This document shows, piece after piece, positions 1 through 6,152 of a stretch of DNA of 11,594 nucleotides. The translations under genes and the position numbers were made by a program. Within the stretch, counting starts at the first letter, position 1; each line of letters starts with the position of its first letter. Origin of the DNA: an uncultured Rhodospirillales bacterium (GTDB lineage Bacteria > Pseudomonadota > Alphaproteobacteria > Acetobacterales > Acetobacteraceae); the NCBI GenBank assembly GCA_903928045.1, contig CAIYPH010000539.1, positions 1 through 11,594 on the forward strand. The letters run 5' to 3'. The notes under the pieces are model-generated. The model made no database searches. It worked only from the letters and a program-made list of their open reading frames with translations, and was not told the DNA's origin.

Positions 1-174
1 GGCATGGTCCACGTCGCCAAAGTCATGGCCGGCACCGCCATCGATGCCATCAAAAACCCCGATCTCATCGCCGCCGCCAAAGCCGACCTCGCCGAACGCA
101 CCCGCGATACCCCGTATGTCCCCCCCATGACCCCCGACGTCATGCCGCCCATCCAGCCGCGGCGGGAGAGGTAA
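1..174 (+). CDS. AbgB-like M20 amidohydrolase, C-terminal fragment
   Basis: This is the 3' end of a gene whose start lies outside the window; 57 codons remain, ending in TAA at 172-174. The peptide opens with GMVHVAKVMAGTAIDAI, followed by a lysine/alanine-rich helix (PDLIAAAKADLAERT) and a proline-rich tail (TPYVPPMTPDV). This resembles the last helix and tail of the M20 peptidase/amidohydrolase subfamily that includes AbgB, the p-aminobenzoyl-glutamate hydrolase subunit. Enzymes of that family are cytoplasmic metal-dependent amide hydrolases. No metal ligands are visible because they lie upstream, so the substrate cannot be judged. The family call rests on remembered similarity of the C-terminal motif only. 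The gene converges on the arsenic operon, with hairpin repeats in between. Confidence 0.6.
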   Translation, partial: GMVHVAKVMAGTAIDAIKNPDLIAAAKADLAERTRDTPYVPPMTPDVMPPIQPRRER

Positions 175-181
175 GGGAAGG

Positions 182-228
182 CGAGGGGGCGCTGCCCCCT
201 CGACCCCCGCCAGGGGCCGAGCCCCTGG
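182..228 (+). terminator. double hairpin after the amidohydrolase stop
   Basis: Two GC-rich hairpins follow the stop codon by 7 bases. The first (182-202) is CGAGGGGGC with its complement around a GCT loop. The second (210-228) is CCAGGGGC / GCCCCTGG around CGA. There is no T-run, so this is not a textbook intrinsic terminator. It is a dispersed repeat placed where 3'-end formation or mRNA stabilisation would be expected. A related, mirrored copy follows the stop of acr3 on the other strand (340-382). Confidence 0.5.
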
Positions 229-249
229 ACCTCTATGCATTGAAGGCGT

Positions 250-321
250 GACGCTGAAAGAGAGAGGGGGCCTGCTCGGTGGTTGCAACCACGGAGTAGG
301 CCCCCTCTCTCTTTCAGCGTC
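250..321. repeat. 72-bp near-perfect palindrome between convergent genes
   Basis: The outer arms 250-272 and 299-321 are perfect 23-base reverse complements beginning GACGCTGAAAGAGAGAG. Inside them, TGCTC (273-277) can pair with GAGTA (294-298) with one G-T wobble. The centre, 279-292, is itself a perfect palindrome, GTGGTTGCAACCAC. Only bases 278 and 293 are mismatched, so the whole unit can fold into one long hairpin on either strand. It sits midway between the convergent amidohydrolase and acr3 genes, so a bidirectional transcription barrier or an RNA 3' end is the natural guess. No coding is seen in it. Confidence 0.85.
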
Positions 322-339
322 CTCTTAAACGGATGGGGT

Positions 340-382
340 CTGGGGGATCATCCCCCAGCGGGGTCCAGGGGCAGCGCCCCCT
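340..382 (-). terminator. double hairpin after the acr3 stop
   Basis: On the minus strand, 8 bases after the acr3 stop, comes a stem 382-367 (AGGGGGC / GCCCCT type with a GCT loop, one extra base). A second stem follows at 358-340 (CTGGGGGAT with its complement). The text between them (GGACCCCGC) and the lead-in (GGAAGGC) closely match the copy after the opposing gene at 175-228, so this is a second member of one repeat family in mirror orientation. It lacks a T-run. It is probably the 3' boundary of the ars operon. Confidence 0.5.
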
Positions 383-390
383 TGCCTTCC

Positions 391-1398
391 TTACTTCCAC
401 CCCGGCCGCAGCCGGCGGGCCAGCGCGACGACGGAGAGCATGACGGGGACTTCGACGAGCACGCCGACGACGGTTGCGAGGGCGGCGCCGCTTTCGAAGC
501 CGAACAGGGCGATAGCGGTGGCGACGGCGAGTTCGAAGAAGTTGCTGGCGCCGATGAGGGCGGAGGGGGCGGCGACGGCGAAGCTTTCGCCGCATTGGCG
601 GTTGAGCAGCAGAGCGAGGCCGGCGTTGAAGTAGACTTGGATGAGGATTGGTACGGCGAGCAGCAGGATCACCATTGGCTGGGCGATGATTTGCTGGCCT
701 TGCAGGGCGAAGAGCAGCACGAGGGTGGCGAGCAGGGCGCAGATGGAGACTGGCCCGAGGCGTTCGCGCATCCGCTCAAGCCCGCCGGTGGCGAGCAGGC
801 GGCGGCGCCAGACTTGCGCGATGATGAGCGGCACGAGGATGAAGAGAATGACGGAGAGCGCCAGCGTATCCCACGGCACCGCGATGGCGGAGATACCGAG
901 CAGCAGGCCGACGATGGGGGCGAAGGCGACGAGCATGATCGCGTCATTGAGCGCGACCTGGGAGAGGGTGAATTCGGCGTCCCCGTCCACCAGGTTGGAC
1001 CAGACGAATACCATCGCGGTGCAGGGAGCGGCGGCGAGCAGGATGAGGCCGGCGACGTAGCTGTCGATCTGGCCGGCGGGCAGCAGGGGGCGGAAGAGGA
1101 AGCCGATGAAGAACCAGCCCAACAGCGCCATCGAGAACGGCTTCACCAGCCAGTTGATCCCGAGGGTAACGGTGATACCCCGCCAGTGCCGGCCGACCTG
1201 GCGCAGGGCCGCGGGGTCGATCCGCATCAGCATGGGGATGATCATCAGCCACACCAGCACGGCGATGGGGATGTTGATCTGCGCCACGGTCGCACGGCCA
1301 AGCGCCTGGAAAGGCGCGGGGAGGAAGGCGCCGAGGCCGATGCCGCCGGCCATGCAGAGCCCGACCCACAGGGTCAGATAGCGTTCGAAGACGTTCAC
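391..1398 (-). CDS. acr3: ACR3-family arsenite efflux permease
   Basis: Inner-membrane carrier that exports arsenite, 335 aa from the chosen start, the usual size for ACR3 (about ten membrane helices). Seen in the sequence: FERYLTLWVG at the N terminus; the helix-4 motif AAPCTAMVFVWS with the conserved cysteine at about residue 126; ALNDAIMLVAFAP; and ASNFFELAVA with the conserved glutamate at about residue 289. The Cys and Glu are the family residues needed for transport. The start is taken as GTG 1398-1396, because it overlaps the arsJ stop as GTGA, has AGGA about 9 bases upstream, and gives the normal family N terminus. An ATG 22 codons further up (1464) would add an atypical extension inside arsJ. 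Last gene of the ars operon, so its translation is probably coupled to arsJ. Confidence 0.93.
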   Translation of the reverse strand: MNVFERYLTLWVGLCMAGGIGLGAFLPAPFQALGRATVAQINIPIAVLVWLMIIPMLMRIDPAALRQVGRHWRGITVTLGINWLVKPFSMALLGWFFIGFLFRPLLPAGQIDSYVAGLILLAAAPCTAMVFVWSNLVDGDAEFTLSQVALNDAIMLVAFAPIVGLLLGISAIAVPWDTLALSVILFILVPLIIAQVWRRRLLATGGLERMRERLGPVSICALLATLVLLFALQGQQIIAQPMVILLLAVPILIQVYFNAGLALLLNRQCGESFAVAAPSALIGASNFFELAVATAIALFGFESGAALATVVGVLVEVPVMLSVVALARRLRPGWK

Positions 1399-2618
1399 AC
1401 CGGTCGATCCTGTGGTTTGGCGGGCAACAATAGAGTGACACCCCAGCAGAGCACCAGCATGCAAGCCGCTCCCCAGAGACAGGCGAGAATACCGCCGGCG
1501 CTGGCCAGCAGCCCGGAGAGCACGATGCCGATCAACCGCCCCGCCGCATTGGCGGCATAGTAGAAGCCGACATCCTCCGCCGCTTTCTCGGAACCGGCAT
1601 AGGCCATGATGAGATAGGAATGCAGCGAGGAGATCACCGCGAAGACCACCCCGAACAGGCAGAGCCCACCAACCAGCACGAGGTCGGGCCGGGCCAGGTC
1701 AGCCCTGCCGAGCACCAACGCCAGCACGACGGGAATCGCCGCCAGCACCGCCCCCCACCGCCGCGCCTCCGGCACTTCCCGGCTCAACCCGTCCGCGCTG
1801 CGCCGAACCAGCGCCGGCGCCCCGGCCTGCACGGCGCCGTAGCCGATCGTCCACACCGCCAGAAATCCGGCGACCTGCATGAACGTCCAACCGCTCGCAT
1901 AGAGAAACACCGGAAGCCCGACCACGAACCACACGTCCCGCGCCCCGAACAGGAAGATCCGCGCCACCGCCATCAGGTTCACCGCCGGCGATTTGGCGAA
2001 CAGCTCGCGCATCGATTTCGAAGCCTTGGCCTTGCCCAGCGTGCGCGGGAGAGACGTCCATACCATCACGAACACCAGCCCGAGCATCCCCGCCATCAGC
2101 CACAGCGCCGGCGCGAACCCCGCCCACTGCAACAACGCCCCGCCGGCGAAAAACCCTGCCCCCTTGGTCGCGTTCTTGGAGCCGGTGAACCAGGCGACCC
2201 AGCGGAACAGCTGCGCGTTCCCACCCTCGGATGTCGCCTTGATCGCGCTCTTGGAGGCGGTCTTGGTGAGGTCCTTCGCGACCCCCGCCAACCCCTGCGC
2301 CACCACCACCCACACGACCGAAGCCGCCGCCGTCCAGCCCGGATTGAGCGCCGACAGCATCATGAGCCCGGCGATCTGCACCCCCAGCCCGCAGGCCAGC
2401 ATGCGCGGAATGCCGAACCGCACCGCGAGCCAGCCGCCGATCGCGTTGGTGAAAATCCCGGCGGTCTCGTAGAGCAGGAACAGCGTCGCCAGCGTGAAGG
2501 GCGTATAGCCGAGCCGGTAGAAATGCAGCAGCACCAGCATCCGCAACGCGCCGTCGGTCAGCGTGAAGAGGAAATACGCCGCGGTGACGATCGCATAGTG
2601 CCGGGCTGCCGGAGCCAT
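1395..2618 (-). CDS. arsJ: ArsJ, MFS exporter of 1-arseno-3-phosphoglycerate
   Basis: Major-facilitator membrane protein of 407 aa with about 10-12 hydrophobic segments. ArsJ is known to export the unstable organoarsenical 1-arseno-3-phosphoglycerate made by the partner GAPDH. Its breakdown outside returns arsenate, so this is in effect an arsenate efflux route. Recognisable family stretches are LTDGALRMLVLLHFY near the N terminus, VAKDLTKTASKSAIK in the central loop, and AEDVGFYYAANAAGRL near the C terminus. The start ATG at 2618 lies one base after the GAPDH stop (TGA-G-ATG) with a GGGGAT ribosome site about 7 bases upstream. An upstream in-frame ATG at 2699 would only add residues overlapping GAPDH. 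The directly adjacent arsenic-type GAPDH makes the assignment firm. Confidence 0.95.
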   Translation of the reverse strand: MAPAARHYAIVTAAYFLFTLTDGALRMLVLLHFYRLGYTPFTLATLFLLYETAGIFTNAIGGWLAVRFGIPRMLACGLGVQIAGLMMLSALNPGWTAAASVVWVVVAQGLAGVAKDLTKTASKSAIKATSEGGNAQLFRWVAWFTGSKNATKGAGFFAGGALLQWAGFAPALWLMAGMLGLVFVMVWTSLPRTLGKAKASKSMRELFAKSPAVNLMAVARIFLFGARDVWFVVGLPVFLYASGWTFMQVAGFLAVWTIGYGAVQAGAPALVRRSADGLSREVPEARRWGAVLAAIPVVLALVLGRADLARPDLVLVGGLCLFGVVFAVISSLHSYLIMAYAGSEKAAEDVGFYYAANAAGRLIGIVLSGLLASAGGILACLWGAACMLVLCWGVTLLLPAKPQDRPV

Positions 2619-2619
2619 C

Positions 2620-3672
2620 TCAGATCCCCATTGCTTCCATGTGACAGGCGAGATCGACCATCCGGCACGCATAGCCCATCTCATTGTCGTACCACGCATA
2701 CACCTTCAGCAGCGTGCCATCGGTGACCATGGTGGAGAGCGCATCGACGACGCTGCTGCGCGTATCCCGCGCATAATCGGCGGAAACCAGCGGTCGCGTC
2801 TCATAGCCGAGAATCCCCGCCAGCGGCCCGGCAGCCGCGGTGGCGAACAACGCGTTAACCTCCGCGGCGGTGGTCTCCCGCCGCATCTCGAACACGCAAT
2901 CGGTCAGACTCGCATTCAGCACCGGCGCCCGCACCGCATGGCCGTTCAGCTTGCCCTTCAGCTCGGGGTAGATCAGCGCGATCGCGGTAGCGCTCCCCGT
3001 CGTCGTCGGTTGCAGCGACAGCATCGCACTGCGCGCCCGGCGCAAATCGCGATGCGGCGCGTCGGTCACCACGTTGGTGTTGGTGGGGTCATGGATCGTG
3101 GTGATCTGCCCGTGCCGAATGCCGATCGCCTCATGCACCACCTTCACCACCGGTGCGAGGCAATTGGTGGTGCAGGAAGCCGCCGTGACGATCCTGTGCC
3201 GCGCCGGGTCATACAAATGATGGTTCACGCCGACCACCACGTTGAGCACGCTATCGAATTTCACCGGCGCCGCCACGATCACCCGCTTCGCCCCGCGATC
3301 GAGATGGCCGTGCAGCGCCTCGGGGGTGAGGAACTTGCCGGTGCAGTCCAGCACTACGTCCACCCCCAAATCACCCCAGGGAATCCCGCCGGGCGCGTCA
3401 TGGGCGGAAAATCCGAGCCGGCGCGCCCCGATCCGCACCGCGTCCTCCCCCTCCGCGCCGATCGCCGGCCCGCGCCAGCGTCCCTGTACGCTGTCGAACT
3501 CCAGCAGATGCGCGCAGGCCGCCGCGCCCCCCTTGATCTCGTTGAGGTGCACCACGTCCAGCCGGTTGCCCCGCCGCGGGTCTTCCTCTTGGCGCTCCGC
3601 CGCGCCGAGCGCCGCCCGCAGGGCCAGCCGTCCGATGCGGCCCATCCCGCTGATGCCAACCCGCACGCTCAT
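2620..3672 (-). CDS. gap: ArsJ-associated glyceraldehyde-3-phosphate dehydrogenase
   Basis: Cytoplasmic NAD(P)-dependent GAPDH of 350 aa. In this context it uses arsenate in place of phosphate, giving 1-arseno-3-phosphoglycerate for ArsJ. Seen in the sequence: the Rossmann motif GMGRIGR (residues 9-15); [10 protein letters not shown] with catalytic Cys167; TTIH with His194; the sugar-phosphate loop PTTTGSATA (222-230); and WYDNEMGYA near the end (327-335). The segment [11 protein letters not shown] (56-66) is typical of the family. The usual DLxxx nucleotide-site wording is replaced by LNEIKGG, and a charged insert (about residues 24-37) is present. Its start overlaps the arsRC stop (ATGA), so it is translationally coupled. 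The housekeeping glycolytic enzyme is expected elsewhere in the genome. Confidence 0.93.
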   Translation of the reverse strand: MSVRVGISGMGRIGRLALRAALGAAERQEEDPRRGNRLDVVHLNEIKGGAAACAHLLEFDSVQGRWRGPAIGAEGEDAVRIGARRLGFSAHDAPGGIPWGDLGVDVVLDCTGKFLTPEALHGHLDRGAKRVIVAAPVKFDSVLNVVVGVNHHLYDPARHRIVTAASCTTNCLAPVVKVVHEAIGIRHGQITTIHDPTNTNVVTDAPHRDLRRARSAMLSLQPTTTGSATAIALIYPELKGKLNGHAVRAPVLNASLTDCVFEMRRETTAAEVNALFATAAAGPLAGILGYETRPLVSADYARDTRSSVVDALSTMVTDGTLLKVYAWYDNEMGYACRMVDLACHMEAMGI

Positions 3673-4511
3673 GCCCGCACCCCCGCCCCGATCTCGTCCA
3701 ACCGCTTGCGCACGGCGATGCGGTCGAGCGCCGCGAAGGGCAGGTTGATGAAAATGCGGATGCGCCGGTCGAGCGCCGCATACAACTCGTTCAACAGCGC
3801 CGCTTGCTCAATCGCGCTGCCGGTGAACTTCATGGGATCCGGCAGCGGCCAGGCGCCGGTCACCGCGCGATCGCCGAAATCCGGGCAGTGCTGCCCCTCC
3901 AGCATGTCACACAGCGCGATGACGAAATCCATCCGCGGCGCCTCTCGCCCCATGAATTCCTCCCAGGACTTGCTGCGCAACCCGCTCACATCGTGCCCCA
4001 GCGCCGCCAGCCGCGCGATCACCGCCGGCTGCGGCCGCTCCGCCGGCGCCGAGCCGGCCGACCACGCGCGGAACCGCCCGGCGCCGATCGTGTTGAGAAT
4101 CGCCTCGGCCATGATCGACCGCGCCGAATTGGCGGTGCAAAGAAAGAGAACATTGAAGGATGGGGTCATCGCTGGTGCCTCGCTGACCGCCGGCAACAGC
4201 CCGGCGATGTCGCCGCACAGGCCAGGCTGGCCCGCGCAGCAGGTTTCAGTGAGGAACCCCAGCAGGTCGCGCAGGCCCAGCACGCGCACCGCATAGACGA
4301 TGCTCCGCCCCTGCCGCGTCGCCGTCAGCAGCCCTTCGCGCTCCATGGCGGCGAGGTGGAAGGAGAGGGTGGAGGGCGGCACGCCCAGCCGCGCGGCAAT
4401 GTCGCCGGCGGCCAGGCCCGCGGCGCCGCGGGCGAACAGCAGACGCAGCAGATCGAGCCGCGTCTCCTGCGCCAACGCGGCGAGCATGCCTGCGGCCTGT
4501 CGGGTTTCCAT
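3669..4511 (-). CDS. arsRC: ArsR-ArsC fusion: arsenite-responsive repressor plus arsenate reductase
   Basis: A 280-aa two-domain protein. Residues 1-100 are an ArsR/SmtB winged helix ([10 protein letters not shown]; recognition region [20 protein letters not shown]) ending in TETCC...C, with Cys91, Cys92 and Cys99. That placement resembles the C-terminal arsenite site of Acidithiobacillus-type ArsR rather than the ELCVCDL site. After a short linker (about 101-114), residues 115-280 are a low-molecular-weight phosphatase-type ArsC: CTANSAR (C125-x5-R131), Cys201 and Cys209 as likely relay cysteines, and the PDPMKF acid loop near D225. It reduces arsenate to arsenite for ACR3. The start ATG 4511 has AAGGA 7 bases upstream; the frame stays open to 4874 but only through repeat DNA. 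First gene of the operon. Met115 (4169) has GAGG 8 bases upstream, so a free ArsC could also be made. Confidence 0.92.
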   Translation of the reverse strand: METRQAAGMLAALAQETRLDLLRLLFARGAAGLAAGDIAARLGVPPSTLSFHLAAMEREGLLTATRQGRSIVYAVRVLGLRDLLGFLTETCCAGQPGLCGDIAGLLPAVSEAPAMTPSFNVLFLCTANSARSIMAEAILNTIGAGRFRAWSAGSAPAERPQPAVIARLAALGHDVSGLRSKSWEEFMGREAPRMDFVIALCDMLEGQHCPDFGDRAVTGAWPLPDPMKFTGSAIEQAALLNELYAALDRRIRIFINLPFAALDRIAVRKRLDEIGAGVRA

Positions 4512-4516
4512 ATTTC

Positions 4517-4548
4517 CATCCTTGCAGAAATATCGTCTGCTCAGGATG
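4517..4548 (-). promoter_or_regulatory. candidate ArsR operator over the arsRC ribosome binding site
   Basis: Imperfect inverted repeat: CATCCTTGCAGA (4517-4528) and TCTGCTCAGGATG (4536-4548) are complementary apart from one substitution/insertion, around a 7-base AT-rich centre. It begins 5 bases upstream of the arsRC start and the left arm contains its AAGGA. Binding of ArsR here would block initiation, and in RNA the same repeat could hide the ribosome site. ArsR proteins bind such dyads, but binding at this one is inferred. Confidence 0.5.
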
Positions 4549-4592
4549 AAACTATGATGACTCCATTCGGTTGAGAAGCCGAAGTTTGGGAA

Positions 4593-4807
4593 GGGAAGAA
4601 AGTTCTTTTTGTGAACAAAAAGAACCAAAAAAACTCTGACGCGAAGCGAAGCGTAGCGGCGGCGGGAGCGGCAGCGGATCGGCTTCGATCCGCGAGAGCG
4701 CTCTCCCATGCCGTTGGCCTGCACCCCTCGGACAGGTCGGAGCGGTACACGCCAAACGAGTAGAAGTTTTTTGCTTCTTTTTTTCAAAAAAGCAGCACTT
4801 CCTTTCC
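4593..4807. repeat. composite hairpin-ended intergenic repeat, copy 1 (long form)
   Basis: The left end has a 24-base hairpin starting GTTCTTTTTGT (4602-4625) followed by an A7 tract. The right end (4754-4807) has AAACGAG, a T6 tract and a hairpin beginning GCTTCTTTTTTT (4773-4796, one arm slightly degenerate). Between them lie further palindromes: GCGGATCG-GCTT-CGATCCGC (4674-4693) and GAGAGCGCTCTC (4694-4705). Bases 4602-4718 are identical, inverted, to 8626-8742. The element fills the gap between the arsRC 5' region and the 3' end of the 84-aa gene. Nothing coding is seen in it. Confidence 0.85.
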
Positions 4808-4812
4808 ACTCT

Positions 4813-5067
4813 CTACAGCATCGTCCCCTTCGCCGGCGCCGGCACGAACACCTCCGCCCCGTTGATCCGCACATTGGCGAAATACCCGCGCGGCGCCCCG
4901 GCCAACACCGCCTCCGCCGCCACGCGATCGGCGAACAGCACCCCGCCCGCCGCGCGCACCCGATAGGCCTGGTCGGCCGTCACTTCGCTGACCTCGAGCT
5001 TGTCCTCATAGCGAGGGTCCGCCGCCGTCGCATAAAGCCCGTGCCGCACCAGGGTGAACTGCTCCAT
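4813..5067 (-). CDS. hypothetical protein, 84 aa, coupled to the FYDLN gene
   Basis: Small soluble protein beginning MEQFTLVRHGLYATAADPRY and ending VFVPAPAKGTML. I do not recognise the family. It has no signal peptide, membrane segment or cysteine cluster. Mixed beta-type segments (RGYFANVRING, EVFVPAP) suggest a compact alpha/beta fold. Its ATG overlaps the stop of the FYDLN gene as TAATG, so it is very probably translated by reinitiation from that gene and serves a related process. Codon use matches its neighbours (C/G third positions), which supports a real gene. A hairpin repeat follows a few bases after its stop. Confidence 0.7.
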   Translation of the reverse strand: MEQFTLVRHGLYATAADPRYEDKLEVSEVTADQAYRVRAAGGVLFADRVAAEAVLAGAPRGYFANVRINGAEVFVPAPAKGTML

Positions 5068-5390
5068 TATCCGTCGACTCCAATCTCCGGCTTCACCACA
5101 TCGGTGTCGTCGTCATCATCATCGTCATCGATCTCCGGCGGATCGACCGCGTCAAGATCGTCATCCACCTCAACCGCCGCCGCGGCATCGTCATCCGCCG
5201 CGACCGCCGGCGCCGCCGCCGGCGAGCTCCAGCGCTTCGGCGCCCCACGCGAATAATACGCGATCCGCGGCTTCGGCGGCGGCTGCTCCGCCTCGCATTT
5301 CGGGCAGACCGCCGGCGTGCGATTGAGGTCGTAGAACCGCGCCGCACACGACGTGCAGGTCAGTTTATTACCGAGTTCAGGCTTTCCCAC
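5067..5390 (-). CDS. FYDLN-type zinc-ribbon acidic protein (TIGR02300 family)
   Basis: A 107-aa protein of the alphaproteobacterial FYDLN acid-domain family, function unknown. The N-terminal third is a zinc ribbon, CTSC (Cys12, Cys15) and CPKC (Cys29, Cys32), with the signature RFYDLNRTP between them. The rest is a low-complexity acidic tail with an Ala/Pro linker and a run of eight aspartates (codons 5106-5129, GAC/GAT). The start is GTG 5390-5388 with GGAGAGAG just upstream. The acidic tail with a zinc ribbon suggests an interaction with a basic or nucleic-acid-binding partner, but that is inference. It sits first in a two-gene unit with the overlapping 84-aa gene. The trinucleotide run is prone to length change. 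Confidence 0.9.
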   Translation of the reverse strand: MGKPELGNKLTCTSCAARFYDLNRTPAVCPKCEAEQPPPKPRIAYYSRGAPKRWSSPAAAPAVAADDDAAAAVEVDDDLDAVDPPEIDDDDDDDDTDVVKPEIGVDG

Positions 5391-5410
5391 GCTCTCTCCA
5401 ATGCCGCAAA

Positions 5411-5435
5411 CCGCCGCGCCAGACCGGCGCGGCGG
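5411..5435 (-). terminator. GC hairpin between the one-TM gene and the FYDLN gene
   Basis: A perfect 10-bp stem, CCGCCGCGCC / GGCGCGGCGG, with a 5-base loop. On the minus strand it is followed by TTT. It lies 27 bases after the stop of the 5463-5813 gene and 20 bases before the FYDLN start, so it probably separates these two minus-strand units. The T-run is short, which lowers confidence in intrinsic termination. Confidence 0.55.
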
Positions 5436-5462
5436 ATCATGTCCTCACGCACGCTGCCCGCA

Positions 5463-5813
5463 TCAGACCGCGTCGTGCATCTTCTCCGAGCAGGCCTGCG
5501 CCAACGCGTAATCAGGCGACGTGCTCGCCCCCAGCGTCGCCCAGCCGGCCGAGCGCACGATGTCGCTGCGGCTGTAGGAAGAGGTCTCGGTCTTGAACTT
5601 CGCCAGCTTCGCCGTGTCGGCGTCCTGCGACGCCTTGGCCATGCAGTACGGCACCATCGCCGTCACCACCGCCGCACTCGCCCGCTCGGAGGCCATGCGC
5701 TCCGTGGTGCCCGCCGTCGTCCAGCCCATGTAGGAGAACCCCACGATCATCGTCACGATGCCGCCAATCACCGCGCCCCAAATCCCGGGCTTGGTCCATT
5801 CTGGTAATTTCAT
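5463..5813 (-). CDS. small single-TM membrane protein, unknown function
   Basis: A 116-aa protein starting MKLPEWTKPGIWGAV, with one N-terminal membrane segment (about residues 11-32, GIWGAVIGGIVTMIVGFSYM). A soluble part follows containing GWTTAGTTERMASERASAAVV and, near the C terminus, SDIVRSAGWATLG. Two cysteines (in PYCMA and QACSEK) flank the soluble domain and could pair if it faces the periplasm. I recall similar short proteins (WxKPxxWGA...VGF...GGT) as unannotated proteins in alphaproteobacteria; no function is known to me. The start ATG 5813 has GGGAG 8 bases upstream. The frame continues up to 5969 but without a ribosome site, and that extension runs into repeat-like DNA, so it is rejected. 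Confidence 0.78.
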   Translation of the reverse strand: MKLPEWTKPGIWGAVIGGIVTMIVGFSYMGWTTAGTTERMASERASAAVVTAMVPYCMAKASQDADTAKLAKFKTETSSYSRSDIVRSAGWATLGASTSPDYALAQACSEKMHDAV

Positions 5814-5947
5814 TGATTGGGCTCCCAATCGGAGGAGGTGCGCTCCGCCCGGCGACGGTAAAAACCCGCCGCATGTGGGATATAGGCTGATAGACGATGA
5901 ATTGCATCGGGGTCGGAAAAATAAAAATCGGGAACAGATGAAAAGCA
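5814..5947. other. intergenic upstream region of the one-TM gene
   Basis: Together with the repeat that follows, this forms a 339-base gene-free gap between divergent genes. The stretch 5885-5940 is relatively AT-rich and should hold the promoter of the minus-strand gene. A TATATC (minus strand, around 5880) is a possible -10, but there is no convincing -35. No RNA gene or long hairpin is seen. Confidence 0.4.
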
Positions 5948-6090
5948 GGGAAGTTCTTTTTGTGAACAAAAAGAACCAAAAAAACTTTTTATCCGTTTCA
6001 TGGCTTCGCCGTACTTACCCTGGCGGCGCCGTCCGGGGGGAAACGAGTAAAAGTTTTTTGCTTCTTTTTTTCAAAAAAGAAGCGCTTCCC
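5948..6090. repeat. composite hairpin-ended repeat, copy 2 (143 bp, complete)
   Basis: The ends are mirror images. GGGAAG, a hairpin opening GTTCTTTTTGT, an A7 tract and CTTTTTATCCGTTT stand on the left. AAACGAGTAAAAG, a T6 tract, a hairpin opening GCTTCTTTTTTT, and CTTCCC stand on the right. The middle 60 bases differ from those of copy 1. The mirrored ends, fixed end motifs and variable centre resemble a MITE or a paired terminator cassette. It lies 62 bases before the GMC gene. No flanking target duplication is evident. Confidence 0.85.
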
Positions 6091-6152
6091 TTCCTTCAAA
6101 CCCGCCCGCCACTGGCGCATGATGGCCCCATCGCAAGCGCCGGAGACCCGCC

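Noticed and set aside
283..1560. Long plus-strand open frame (425 codons)
   Set aside because: It is antisense to acr3 and runs through the palindrome. The product is Gly/Glu/Asp/His-rich low complexity, as expected from a GC-rich shadow frame.
2641..4296. Plus-strand open frame of 551 codons
   Set aside because: Antisense to GAPDH and arsRC, which have clear catalytic motifs; the translation is Arg/Pro/His-rich without domains.
4512..4874. N-terminal extension of arsRC up to 4874
   Set aside because: The extension is read through the intergenic repeat and the operator. ATG 4511 has a good ribosome site and a normal ArsR N terminus.
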